Position numbers and translations under genes: made by a program. A DNA stretch of 57,320 nt. It comes from Paramecium octaurelia. Lineage: Eukaryota > Ciliophora > Oligohymenophorea > Peniculida > Parameciidae. Within the stretch, counting starts at the first letter, position 1, and each line of letters starts with the position of its first letter. The notes beneath the pieces are model-generated. The model was not told the origin of the DNA. It did no database searches and saw only the letters and a list, made by a program, of their open reading frames with translations. This document shows, one piece after another, positions 1-12,923 of this stretch. The stretch spans positions 649,355-706,674 of the forward strand of contig CAJJDP010000018.1 of NCBI GenBank assembly GCA_905182995.1, read 5' to 3'.

Positions 1-868
1 ATACATTTGAATCACAACTTATATTCAAGAATTTTACACCCAAATAATTTTTGCAAATGAAGCCTTATACAAATTTGTTTAGTTAGATCGAAAAATCCGC
101 TAACTTAGGCGACCAGAAAAGATCAATCTCTTCTATTCATTTCACAATATAAAGAAGGATAATTTTAATTCTATATGCTTAATTTATTAAGCTTTGAAAT
201 ATAGAAAGATTAAAGCATTTATATTGAGAAATTAAAAAATTTATCTTGAAGACTATAATTGTCCTATTTAGTTTAATAATCTTGAAAATATTTTATGGAA
301 TAATACATTTTTTTAGAGATGTCGGGTGAAGCGCTAGACACAAAGGTAGATCAATAAATTTAGGTTTTAATTCCTATTTGATATTTGATGGAATAATTTA
401 AATTCTACTGTTAAGAAACTTATAATGCTTGTAAACATAAGCTTATTTTTTTGATTGGAACATAATTTGAGATTTGAGGTTTCAAATCGTAACTGATATG
501 AATGAATTTTTGACAAAATACTTGTAAAATCATATCATTAATGGATAATTTATAACAAACTTTGATTATGGGCAGGATTATTTATCTAAATAAAAATATT
601 TATTCAAACTCTGTTTTAGACGAAATTCCAGATATATAAACTTCTATTTCAAGGCTGTAAAAATAATTTCCTCGCTCTTATTTTCTTTCATTTTTTAACA
701 AAATTCTTACTAACAATGATGAAAAATAGTTATAATAATATACACTTCTACAACAATATACTGGATTTAACTTATTCCAAAAATAAACATCAAGAAGGAT
801 TCGTAGAAATTACTTTAATGCTTTAATGTATATAAACATAAATAAATTATATAATTTTTTGTAAAATT
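1..868. other. No gene recognised
   Basis: AT-rich sequence downstream of the TPR gene stop. TGA (plus) and TCA (minus) triplets are frequent in every frame and I see no coherent protein, RNA or repeat. It may be intergenic or eliminated DNA. Confidence 0.5.
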
Positions 869-3800
869 TCAACAACAATTACTAAGTTAGTCCTGTAGGA
901 GCTTTATGGATTCATAAATGGAATTTTAGAATTGTTATTTTAAATTTAACTCTGAATTTTCTATGAAAGTAAGTGTTTAGCTATACCTTTATCAAAATAA
1001 TCCTCTGAAATTTTTTAGTTTAGCCAAATCATTGATAGAAAATTTTGTATTTCTTCTTCCTATCTAATCATTCCATCTAAAGTTTGAGCTTGAAAATTAT
1101 AATTAGGAATTACTACTTTTTCTTTAGTGAGATTCTATATATTCTGGGCTGTCATCGATAACTTAATAAAAATTATCCAATGCCTCCTTAAATCTATTCA
1201 TTTTTTGTAAAGTCAGTGCTATGAAAAATTTAAACCCAACTCATACCTTTGCAAATGTAATAATCAGAATTTTTAGGGTTTTTCGATAAAGCTAATTCAA
1301 AATATTCTAATGCTTCATCAAGTTTATTCATTTTGGATAAAGTAATTCCTAATATAAATATGCAAATTTAATATACCTTTGCTAAAGTAATAGTTTGATT
1401 TTTCAGAATTTTTTGATAAAGCTATATCAAAATATTTCAAAGCTTCCTAAAATTGTTTTAACTGAGATAAAATGATGGCTAATAAAAATATGAAGATTTC
1501 CTATACCTTTGTTATAGAAATAGTCTGAATTTTCAGGGTTCTTTGATATTGCTGCATCATATTATTCCAATGCTTCCAAAAATCTATATACTTTTGTTAA
1601 AGTATTAGCTATGTGGATATCAAATTTTATGAACCTTTGTAACAATAATAATCAGAATTTTCAGGACTTTTAGAAATAGCTAAATCAAAATTTTCTAATG
1701 CTTCATTAAATTTATTAATTTTAACTAAAGTAACAGCTAAGTTAAATATGCAGATATCTGGTACCTTTGTTATTATAATATACTGAAGTTTCAGGGTTTC
1801 TTAAAATAGCTAAATCGTATAATTCCAATGCTTCTGCGAATCTATATACTTTTGTTAAAATATCAGCTAAACGAAACACAAATTTAATAATACCTTTGTG
1901 AAAATAATAGTTTGAATTTTCAGGATATTTAGAAATAGATAATTCAAAATTTTCTAATGCTTCATCAAATTTATTCATTTTAGCTAAAGTAAGTGCTAAG
2001 TTCAAAATGCAGATTTCGATACCTTTGTTATTATAATAGTCTGAATTTTCAGGGTTTTTCGATATTGCTGAATCAAATTATTCCAATGCTTCCTGAAATC
2101 TATTCATTTAATCTAATGCTAACCCTAAGATAATATACAATATTAAATACACCTTTGTTATTATAAAAAGCCGGATTTTCAGTGTTTTTCTAAATTGCTA
2201 AGTCATAATATTCCAATGCTTCCTGATGTCTATTCATTTTTTTTAAAGTAATCCCTAATAATTACATAAGCTTATTCAACCTTTATTATTATAAAAGTTT
2301 GAATTTTCAGGATTTTTTTAGATAGCTTGGTCATAATACTACAATGCTTCTTCAAATCTAAAAATTTTATCTAAAGCATTAGCTAATATATATCCAGAGT
2401 TAATTGTACCTTTGTCAAAGTAATTATATGAATCTTCAGGGTTTTTCTAAATTGCTAATTCATAATTTTCTATTGCTCCTTATAATCGATTCATTTTATC
2501 TAATGCATTANAAAGTTTGAGCTTGAAAATTATAATTAGGAATTACTACTTTTTCTTTAGTGAGATTCTATATATTCTGGGCTGTCATCGATAACTTAAT
2601 AAAAATTATCCAATGCCTCCTTAAATCTATTCATTTTTTGTAAAGTCAGTGCTATGAAAAATTTAAACCCAACTCATACCTTTGCAAATGTAATAATCAG
2701 AATTTTTAGGGTTTTTCGATAAAGCTAATTCAAAATATTCTAATGCTTCATCAAGTTTATTCATTTTGGATAAAGTAATTCCTAATATAAATATGCAAAT
2801 TTAATATACCTTTGCTAAAGTAATAGTTTGATTTTTCAGAATTTTTTGATAAAGCTATATCAAAATATTTCAAAGCTTCCTAAAATTGTTTTAACTGAGA
2901 TAAAATGATGGCTAATAAAAATATGAAGATTTCCTATACCTTTGTTATAGAAATAGTCTGAATTTTCAGGGTTCTTTGATATTGCTGCATCATATTATTC
3001 CAATGCTTCCAAAAATCTATATACTTTTGTTAAAGTATTAGCTATGTGGATATCAAATTTTATGAACCTTTGTAACAATAATAATCAGAATTTTCAGGAC
3101 TTTTAGAAATAGCTAAATCAAAATTTTCTAATGCTTCATTAAATTTATTAATTTTAACTAAAGTAACAGCTAAGTTAAATATGCAGATATCTGGTACCTT
3201 TGTTATTATAATATACTGAAGTTTCAGGGTTTCTTAAAATAGCTAAATCGTATAATTCCAATGCTTCTGCGAATCTATATACTTTTGTTAAAATATCAGC
3301 TAAACGAAACACAAATTTAATAATACCTTTGTGAAAATAATAGTTTGAATTTTCAGGATATTTAGAAATAGATAATTCAAAATTTTCTAATGCTTCATCA
3401 AATTTATTCATTTTAGCTAAAGTAAGTGCTAAGTTCAAAATGCAGATTTCGATACCTTTGTTATTATAATAGTCTGAATTTTCAGGGTTTTTCGATATTG
3501 CTGAATCAAATTATTCCAATGCTTCCTGAAATCTATTCATTTAATCTAATGCTAACCCTAAGATAATATACAATATTAAATACACCTTTGTTATTATAAA
3601 AAGCCGGATTTTCAGTGTTTTTCTAAATTGCTAAGTCATAATATTCCAATGCTTCCTGATGTCTATTCATTTTTTTTAAAGTAATCCCTAATAATTACAT
3701 AAGCTTATTCAACCTTTATTATTATAAAAGTTTGAATTTTCAGGATTTTTTTAGATAGCTTGGTCATAATACTACAATGCTTCTTCAAATCTAAAAATTT

Positions 3801-6800
3801 TATCTAAAGCATTAGCTAATATATATCCAGAGTTAATTGTACCTTTGTCAAAGTAATTATATGAATCTTCAGGGTTTTTCTAAATTGCTAATTCATAATT
3901 TTCTATTGCTCCTTATAATCGATTCATTTTATCTAATGCATTAGCTCAGAAGATAGGTGAATTCTAATATACCTTTGTTACTATAGTAGGTCGAATTTTC
4001 AGGGTTCTTCTAAATTGCTAGATCATACCACACCAATGCTTCTACCAATCTATTCATTTTGTCTAATGTATTAGCTAATAATTTAACATAATTTAAATAC
4101 CTTTGTTATAGTAATAATCTGAATATTCAGGATCTTTTTAAATAGCTATATTATAATATTCGAGTGCTTCTTCCAATCTATTCATTTTTTCTAATGTCAA
4201 AGCTAAGCGTTATCAAGAATTAATCACCTTTGTTATTGTAGTAGTAGGAAATTTAAGGGTTTTTCTAAATAGCTGAATCATACCATTCCAAAGCTTCTTT
4301 AAATCTATACATTTTCTCTAATGTCATAGCTAAAATAATAAGCAGAATTAATTATACCTTTATTATGAAAATAGGCTGAATTTTCAGGATTCTTCTTTAT
4401 CGCTAAATCGTATTAATTCAATGATTCTTCAAATCTCTTCATTTTATCTAAAGATAAAGCTAAGATTTGAACAAATAAATTAAACCTTTATTATTATAAT
4501 ATGCTGAATTTTCTCTGTTTATTTATATTGCTGAGTCATAATATTCCAAAGCTTCTTCTAATCTATTCATTTTGTGTAATGTTAATGCTAAGAAAATATA
4601 GCAACTTAGTATACCTTTATTATTATAATAGTCTGCATTTTCAGGGTTTAATTTTATAGCTTAATCATAATACAATAATGCTTCTTCAAGCCTATTCATT
4701 TTTCTTAAAGTATTAGCTATGTAAATTTGCTATTTTATGTTTACCTTTTTCATTTTAATAGTCAGAATTTTCAGGATTCCATTTGATAGAAGCATCATTG
4801 CACTATAATGCTTCTTTTAATCTATTCATTTAAACTAAAATAAATGCTAATAAAAAGTACAGATTTAGTTTTACCTTTGCCATCGTAATTATCTGAATCT
4901 TCAGGATTTATTTTAATTGATTAATTATAACATTCCAATGCTTCCTCAAATCTATTCATTTTAACTAATGTATTAGCTAAAAAAATATGTAGGGTAGATT
5001 GTACCTTTGTTATTGTAATAATCCGAATCTTCAGGGTTTATCTAAATAGCTTAATCAAAATATTTCAAGGCATCTTCTTCTCTATTAATTTTATCTAGAA
5101 TATTAGCTAAGAAAATATGTAGGGTTGAATGTACCTTTACTATTGTAATAATCCGAATCTTCAGGGTTTAACTAAATAGCTAAATCAAAATATTCTAATG
5201 CTTCTTAAAATCTACCCATTATTTCTAAAGTCACAGCTTAGAGTATCAGCAAAACGAATTATACCTTTATTATTATAATAATCTGAATTTTCAGGTTCCA
5301 TATCGATTGCTTAATCATAATAATTTAATGCCTCTTCAAACCTATTCATTCTCCTTAGATTATTTGCTATTTAAATATCCAGCATTAAATTTACCTTTCA
5401 AATTTAAAATGTCTGAATTTTCAGGGTCCATCTAAATTGCTTAATTATAACATTCTAATGCATCTTCAAATCTATTTAATTTAACTAATGTATTAGCTGA
5501 GGAAAATATGTTGATTTTATTATACCTTTGTCAAGTTAATATTGGGATTTTTCAGGATTTTTAGAAATAGCTTAGTTATAAAATTCTAATGCTTATGTAA
5601 ATCTATTCAAATTGTCTAAAGTTGTTGCTAAAATAATAGGCAGAAATAATTATACCTTTATAATGATAACAGTCTGACTTTTCAGGGTTCAACTGAAGAG
5701 CCGAATCACAATATTGCAAGGCCTCTTCAAATCTTATCATTGCATTTAATGTAACAGCTAAGAAAATGATAATAGTTTTTAATACCTATGCCCATATAAT
5801 AAGACCATATTTTAGGGTTGTACTAAATAGCTGTACCATAATTGTGTAATGCTTCTTCATATCTTTCCAGCCCATATAAAGCAACAGCTAAGAAATATAC
5901 AGCAATAAATATACCTTTTGTATAATAATAATTTGCATTTTCAGGGTTTTTCTAAATAGCTAAATTATAAAATTGTAATGCTTCTTCAAGCCTTTCCATT
6001 TTTAATAAAGTATTAGCTATGTAAATATTTACAGCCAACCTTTTTCATTTAAATAATTTGAACATTCAGGATTTTTCAAAATCGCTAAATCATAAAATTG
6101 TAATGCTTCTATATATCTTGTCATTTTATTTAAGGTCAAAGCTAAGTTTTTAACCTGATTTTAATTACCTTTGTTATAATAATAGTCTGAATTTTCAGGG
6201 TCTTTCTTGATAGCTAGATGATAATATTCTAAAGCTTCTTTTAATTTATTCATTTATCTTAAAGTATTAGCTATGTAAATATTTTCAGGCACATTACCTT
6301 TTTCATTGAAATAATTTGAACAATCAGGATTTTTCTGAATAGCTAAATCATAAATTTATAACGCTTCTTCATATCTTTTCATTTTATTTAAAGTCAAAGC
6401 TAAGTTATTATGAAAAAATGTATTAAACCTTTCTTAAAGTAGTAGTCTAAAATTTCAGGTCTTTTTTTTATAGCTTAACTATATTATTCTATTGCCTCTT
6501 AGAATTTATTCAAATTTGTTAAAGTATTGGCTTAAATATTATAAAGATCTAATTTTACCTTTGTTATAATAATACTCTGAGTTTTCAGGGTCTTTCTAGA
6601 TGGCTAAATCATAATATTGCAAAGCTTCTTAATATTTTGCCATTTTATTTAAGGTTAAAGCTAAGTTGTTATGCAAAATTGATTATACCTTTCTAATAAT
6701 AATAGTCTAAATATTTAGGGCTTTTTTATATACTAGGATTGTAATTTAATAATGCCTTTTTAAACCTATTTATTTTATGTACAGAATCACTCAATTAAGT

Positions 6801-7127
6801 AATAACTCTGAAAAAATTTCTTTATTAAATTCCTTTTTTGATAATCAAATTTAGATTTTATAAGTTCCCCTCTATTATTAAAGGATTTTTTCTATCATCA
6901 TTTTTCTAAGTAATCCCTTATTCTTTTTTGTACTCTCTTATTTAACTTGTATAAATTATTTTATATACAACTTAGTGAAATCTTAGCTTTTTATTGAAGT
7001 CTGATTTTATATTGTGCCTAACTTTGATTATATCATGTTCTCCTTTACTGGGTAAATTGATCTTGAAATTTAGTTGAATTTGATGAGCTAAAAAAATATA
7101 TCCGTGGTATCTTAATATTATTTATAC
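869..7127 (-). CDS. TPR-repeat protein with one tiny intron per repeat
   Basis: Predicted scaffold protein of tandem 34-residue tetratricopeptide repeats; partners and pathway cannot be inferred. Reading with TAA/TAG as Gln, an N-terminal segment of about 100 residues (7127 to about 6770) precedes roughly 33 TPR units with cores such as KMNKFDEALENFELSI and PENSDYYYNK. Nearly every unit carries a 26-29 nt GT..AG intron at the same place, phase 1 after the codon for the closing Lys (for example 1609-1634), so units recur every 128-130 nt. A 28-nt intron at 1089-1116 restores the last repeat, and the stop TGA is at 869-871. The true start is unclear: the open frame begins at 7127 without an ATG, and an ATG at 7170-7172 would need an extra intron. 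The false duplication at 2512-3943 lies inside the gene, so the real gene is 1433 nt shorter than its span. I did not check every unit for a stop. Confidence 0.8.
1079..3943. repeat. Direct copy across N at 2511 (assembly overlap)
   Basis: 1079-2510 is repeated at 2512-3943 (offset 1433) with a single N between. The two look identical, including the in-phase 87-residue TPR fragment seen at both 1742-2005 and 3175-3438. The break falls mid-repeat in the TPR gene. I read this as two contigs whose overlapping ends were not merged. Confidence 0.9.
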
Positions 7128-7211
7128 TCATATACCTATCTAGTTAATTAAGATATCGTCTTGAGATTACATTAATTTTTTAATAAAAATTATATTATAA
7201 TAATAATATAA

Positions 7212-7918
7212 GAACTCTTTCTTGAAAAGACTATATTGAAAGTAACTAATCTATACAATACCTTTCTGTTTGAATATTAAAGATATATTGATCAAGTAAT
7301 TGTTACTCAAGGATAAGTTTTGAATGTAAAGTATAAATAAATTAAGCCAGTATCAAAAGCTAAGATTGTAGATTGGAGATGTTTCACTCTTAATCTAAGC
7401 CATATTTGTTAATTTAATAGATACTAAATCAAAAATTCATTATATTTTTTAAAGTGATTACTTATTTATACTGCCATTTAATTTACAGAAGATATGCTTA
7501 ATTAACTTTAAGTATATAAAAGACAGAAAGGGTTATTACAAAAATTTAGACCCCAGATTGTATTATCCTTGTTTTCTATATTCCATGCTTCTCAGCTTAA
7601 TACTAAATATCCTAATATGAATGATAAGATTAATGAAAATACTTTGGAATCAGGTAAATCAAAAGATCTACTAGGAGCATGTTTAACAAAACAATTCTGT
7701 CGGAAATTAAATATATTGATCCAATTATTTTAGATATTAGCAATATCATTTCAATTTAAAAATAGAAAGTAGTTAGTAAATCAGAAATTTAAGGAATAAA
7801 TTTTAATTGCAGATAAATAAGCCATTCTAACGCCATTATAAAGTATATCTATTTTGATGATCATCTTTAAACTCTTCCTAAATACAAATAATTGCTTTTT
7901 GAAGTAAAATGTATTTGA
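7212..7918 (+). CDS. Unidentified multi-exon gene, partial reading
   Basis: Head-to-head with the TPR gene, less than 100 nt away, so the two may share a promoter region. A plus-strand frame from about 7212 reads ELFLEKTILKVTNLYN and continues to about 7450 through VSKAKIVDWRC. A later exon reads TERVITKIQTPDCIIL, and a 25-nt intron (about 7571-7595) joins it to LNTKYPNMNDKINENT. The last frame, from an ATG at 7679, reads IKYIDPIILDISNIIS and ends at TGA 7916-7918. No GT..AG intron of the right phase joins the last two parts, so there is either a frameshift or an unusual intron. No domain is recognised. The start codon is not located. Confidence 0.4.
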
Positions 7919-8716
7919 AAAATGATTAATGAAATATATATCTGATTTTTTTCAATTTTGAGATTATTGAATATATTGCATAATATTTCTGTATTTAAGA
8001 CGGTGTAGAAAATGCAATAACTCGCATGTTAAAAATATTTAGACATAGAGTATGTTAATATTATAATTTCCTCATAATTACAACAATAGGAGTTATATCA
8101 ATTTTAAGATCATTTCTAATCAACTGATAATAAACTTATTATTCTTAAGGTTCATTTAATCTCATTCTCCTAATATATATATTATTCACTAAATAGGTCT
8201 AACATTTGAAAGATATAATAAATTGAAATCATTTCATTAGATTTAAATTGTGATTTTCATGTAACTCTAATATTTATCAAATTTAATATAGTACAAACTA
8301 AGTGTAGAATTTCCGTGTTTTAATTACATATCTGTGATTTAGCAATACTGTTTATTTAGTTAAATATTGAAATAATTTTTTTTTGTAGTGATACATAATT
8401 AACTAAAAATGAAGCTCTGTAATAAGCATTCTTTTTGTAAATAATTCATCTAATTTATTGATTTAACTGCAATAAATGAGAAAAATTATAATCACATTAA
8501 TTAACTATTTTTTGATAACTTACTAAATTAAGGACAAGCTGAATGAGTTATTAAATCGATGATATCTCTAAATTAAATACTATGAATTCTATAAAATATT
8601 AAAGAATTTATAAATTTTATTAACTTATTTATATATTTTAACTAAATATTTTAATCAAATTTAAAGCAATTTATTTTATGAATAATAAAATTTGTTTAAG
8701 TGCTAAGATATTGAGC
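7919..8716. other. No gene recognised
   Basis: AT-rich sequence with dense stops in all frames; no coherent reading frame, RNA gene or repeat was found. Confidence 0.4.
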
Positions 8717-11045
8717 ATAAAGGAGAAGAGATATAAGGGTTTTGTTTAAATTTGACATGCTAACATTGCAGATCTTAATTCTTTTTATAATTTGAAGTGG
8801 ATCCTAATAAACATTCTAATTGTAAGAAGGACTTAAAAAGATTTGCTTAGATTTATATTTTATTACTAAATTCAATTAGACTCTACTTGATTTAACAACC
8901 TGAAAAATCTATCTTTTGAAAAAAATAAATAGAATTATTAAGAATTTAAAAAAAACAATTAGAGGAATAAATAAATAATTAGCTAAGATATCTCAGTGTT
9001 TAAGTTCATAGGATTATTAATAATTCAAAGACAATATATTATTGATAAAGGAATTGTACCAATATTCTAAAAATAACAATATGAAGTCTAATTAAATTGG
9101 TATTCTAAAATAATGATATTTTATAGGAAGTCAATTATAATTGTAATAATAATTAAAGGTTATTTAACTAGACAATTAAAACACTTTCTAGTCAGGTATT
9201 TAGTTTATTGTTTTTAATTAGAATTATAATTATTAAATTAGTAAAAATGGCAAGAGGCTAATGAACAGCTAAATGAAAAGATTAAACATTTTGCAACATT
9301 CTTTTAAAGTATTTCTAAAATTTGGAATTAATTTAGATATTTCTTCATCATTATATTTTTGAGTTTTATTATAATTTGATGATTAGCTCAGAAAAGGAAC
9401 AACAATCAGAGAATAGGATAAAAATATTAATGGCAGTTTATATAAAGACCTATTGGAATATTCAGATTTAGAACTTAATAAAAATTAATAAAATACAATT
9501 ATGTCGATTGCAAAATGTTAAGTCACAATAATTTCCCCAATTCAGCATAAAGAACAAATTTGAAAAAACCCCCAACCTACATCAATTAGCTTTTAACAGG
9601 TTCCAAATCAATATTCCTCTCCTCAGATATTGTTTGAACATCCATCTTTTCTTCCCAATGTCTTCATCATTGTTCAAGTGTTTCTCTGTATTTACTCTGT
9701 TTCAATTAGGGATCCTACTACTTTTATTCGAGTCTATTGTGAGTTTTCTTCTTCCTCTTGCATTACTGATATAAGTTGACCAATCCGATGTTACTACCTG
9801 AATAATAGATTTTCCTTCTCTTTTTAAAAGGGCTACTAGGTTATCTAATTGTGTTTTGTGCACATGATGAAGGATATCCANATAAAGGAGAAGAGATATA
9901 AGGGTTTTGTTTAAATTTGACATGCTAACATTGCAGATCTTAATTCTTTTTATAATTTGAAGTGGATCCTAATAAACATTCTAATTGTAAGAAGGACTTA
10001 AAAAGATTTGCTTAGATTTATATTTTATTACTAAATTCAATTAGACTCTACTTGATTTAACAACCTGAAAAATCTATCTTTTGAAAAAAATAAATAGAAT
10101 TATTAAGAATTTAAAAAAAACAATTAGAGGAATAAATAAATAATTAGCTAAGATATCTCAGTGTTTAAGTTCATAGGATTATTAATAATTCAAAGACAAT
10201 ATATTATTGATAAAGGAATTGTACCAATATTCTAAAAATAACAATATGAAGTCTAATTAAATTGGTATTCTAAAATAATGATATTTTATAGGAAGTCAAT
10301 TATAATTGTAATAATAATTAAAGGTTATTTAACTAGACAATTAAAACACTTTCTAGTCAGGTATTTAGTTTATTGTTTTTAATTAGAATTATAATTATTA
10401 AATTAGTAAAAATGGCAAGAGGCTAATGAACAGCTAAATGAAAAGATTAAACATTTTGCAACATTCTTTTAAAGTATTTCTAAAATTTGGAATTAATTTA
10501 GATATTTCTTCATCATTATATTTTTGAGTTTTATTATAATTTGATGATTAGCTCAGAAAAGGAACAACAATCAGAGAATAGGATAAAAATATTAATGGCA
10601 GTTTATATAAAGACCTATTGGAATATTCAGATTTAGAACTTAATAAAAATTAATAAAATACAATTATGTCGATTGCAAAATGTTAAGTCACAATAATTTC
10701 CCCAATTCAGCATAAAGAACAAATTTGAAAAAACCCCCAACCTACATCAATTAGCTTTTAACAGGTTCCAAATCAATATTCCTCTCCTCAGATATTGTTT
10801 GAACATCCATCTTTTCTTCCCAATGTCTTCATCATTGTTCAAGTGTTTCTCTGTATTTACTCTGTTTCAATTAGGGATCCTACTACTTTTATTCGAGTCT
10901 ATTGTGAGTTTTCTTCTTCCTCTTGCATTACTGATATAAGTTGACCAATCCGATGTTACTACCTGAATAATAGATTTTCCTTCTCTTTTTAAAAGGGCTA
11001 CTAGGTTATCTAATTGTGTTTTGTGCACATGATGAAGGATATCCA
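8717..11045. repeat. Direct copy across N at 9881 (assembly overlap)
   Basis: 8717-9880 is repeated at 9882-11045 (offset 1165). The first copy ends abruptly inside a minus-strand reading frame (9702-9880) that runs on complete in the second copy (10867-11124). This is what an unmerged contig end would produce. Confidence 0.9.
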
Positions 11046-11124
11046 TATTATCCATAATAAAGTGAAAGGTCTTCTTGGAATCTATCATCCCCATAACCAA
11101 TGGTTCTTTGTCCGTGAAAGAGTT
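10867..11124 (-). pseudogene. Decayed ORF, possibly from a mobile element
   Basis: Open minus-strand frame between two TGA triplets (11125-11127 upstream, 10867-10869 downstream). It reads motifs such as DKEPLVMGMIDSKK, HHVHKTQLDNLVALLK and TSDWSTYISNARGRRK, which are less AT-driven and more protein-like than the surroundings. The same frame continues past both TGAs with good composition (upstream FIVIQK, downstream NRVNTEKHLNNDED), and another frame downstream reads EEKMDVQTISEERNID. This points to a longer ancestral protein broken by nonsense and frameshift changes. I do not recognise the family; a transposase or retroelement ORF is possible. A truncated duplicate is at 9702-9880. Confidence 0.45.
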
Positions 11125-11127
11125 TCA

Positions 11128-12416
11128 TTTTTGTATTACTATGAATTGGTCCTTGAGAATTTAATTATACTCACACAAGTAGTAAAGATTTACGATTATC
11201 TACATTAATTTTTTTATTCTTAATTGAGGGAAACTTATAGTTTGCTAAATCATTTGACTCGAAATAATTGGTTATCATCTCTTTAGTCTATTTTTATCAT
11301 TTAAGACTTTTTAATGTTCTAAGAGAATTTGTAAGAAAATATTATGCTAAATATGAATAACTATAATTTAGCATTTTGACAGTTTGATCAAAACCTAAAT
11401 TCGATCAAATTTCCCAAAAGTTGGGATAGCTAATTAGCATTTTACTTATAGGTAACTTCTTGATAAGTAAATTGAGAAAACCTAAGCAACTTATTAATGT
11501 TGTTGAACTTCAAAATGATATCATTGTTAGTTAGTCCTAAACTGTAACTTAATTTTGATAATTTATGAAGTGTTTTCAAACTTAATAAATCAATTTTACA
11601 TTAAATTGGAGTATAAACTTTATTTCTATCATAACTTTAACGAAAGTTAATTCAAATTTTGAATCTCTATTTGAGGCAGTTGATGTATTTAAACTTATAT
11701 GATTGAAGATTTTACTTGAAAAATATATATATAATTATCATTCTTTATCTAAGATATATCCCAAATTAAGCAGAACGCTGTTTTCCTGAAAACACCTTTG
11801 CACTTGGTTATTCTTAAGCCTTATAATCTATTAGATGTGCAGCCTAATTTTTGGTCTATAAATCAGTTTGAAATTTATATATGCATAGATATATCACCTA
11901 TAATAAGGAAATTAGTTTTCATCTGTTAGTAGATACCTAAAGTTTGTGAAAAAGGAAGCCTATTATTATGATCATATTGAAAGCATTTAATGATGCAAAT
12001 AAGTGAAGGACCTTGAATGGACTATAGAAATAACCAGAAAAACAAACTAGAATTCAAGTATTTGAGCTCTGTCTACTGAAAGGTGTGAGATTACAAGTTT
12101 AAAATTGAAAAATTATATAAGTTTATTATATTCAGAATGATACAAAGTGCTACATAAAGTAATATAGTTTATGAATAAGGGTTTATCGATGATATTATGA
12201 AAGATCAATTATTAAAAGACTCGCTTATTAATACAATTAAGATTTAAATTAACGAAAAGAAACATTGTTTTTGTATCTTGAACACTAGTAAAAATAATTA
12301 CGAGGCATGTAATAGACAGTTTTGGACCAATTAATTTTGCATCATAATATTGCTATTAAATTTAATTTGTATCTAGTTTATAAATTAATTATAGTATACT
12401 TAGAGAATGGAAAATA
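11128..12416. other. No gene recognised
   Basis: Mostly stop-dense AT-rich DNA. A plus-strand shadow frame (11014-11208) overlaps the decayed ORF and is not coding-like. Confidence 0.4.
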
Positions 12417-12570
12417 ATGGAATTAATTCACGAAGATGTTTTAAAATTATTTATGAAATTAAGAAAAATAAAATTACAAATAATAAAAGATTATGTAAGT
12501 GGAAAATGCTGAATTGATGAAAAAGTGGGAAATGCAGATATTTTAGTTTATCGATTTTTTTGAGTTTTGA
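12417..12570 (+). CDS. Possible tiny two-exon ORF
   Basis: ATG at 12417 reads MELIHEDVLKLFMKLRKIKL and on to KDY. A 31-nt GT..AG segment at 12495-12525 holds the TGA that would otherwise end the frame. Removing it continues the frame to TGA 12568-12570, for 40 residues. The length divides by three, but the product is too short to trust and matches nothing I know. Confidence 0.2.
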
Positions 12571-12923
12571 GGCAGTAATTTATCAGATATTTAGTTATCG
12601 GTTATTATATAAATTGAAGAAGGCTTGAAAAATAATTTTTAATTGTTAAAATAGGGATTATTAACTAAAATGTATAAACTTAAAATTTTGAATTAATAAA
12701 TGTAAATGATTCTTTAAATCTATACTATAAAAATAAATTAAATTATTAATAACATTTCCACCAAAAAAATAACAGATTCAATAAGATGGCTTTTTAAATA
12801 CTATCTTTATAAAATCAAAAAGGTTATTCAGATTATGTGAATTAAGATTTAATTAAAAAATATAGTCTTATAATTAAAATATAATTATTAATATTGTTCA
12901 TAAATTAAAGTCATTTGTTGGTA

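Noticed and set aside
1742..3438. Two separate 87-residue TPR proteins (1742-2005 and 3175-3438)
   Set aside because: They are one standard-code fragment of the large TPR gene, seen twice because of the assembly overlap. They read through an intron and stop at a TAA or TAG that is Gln here.
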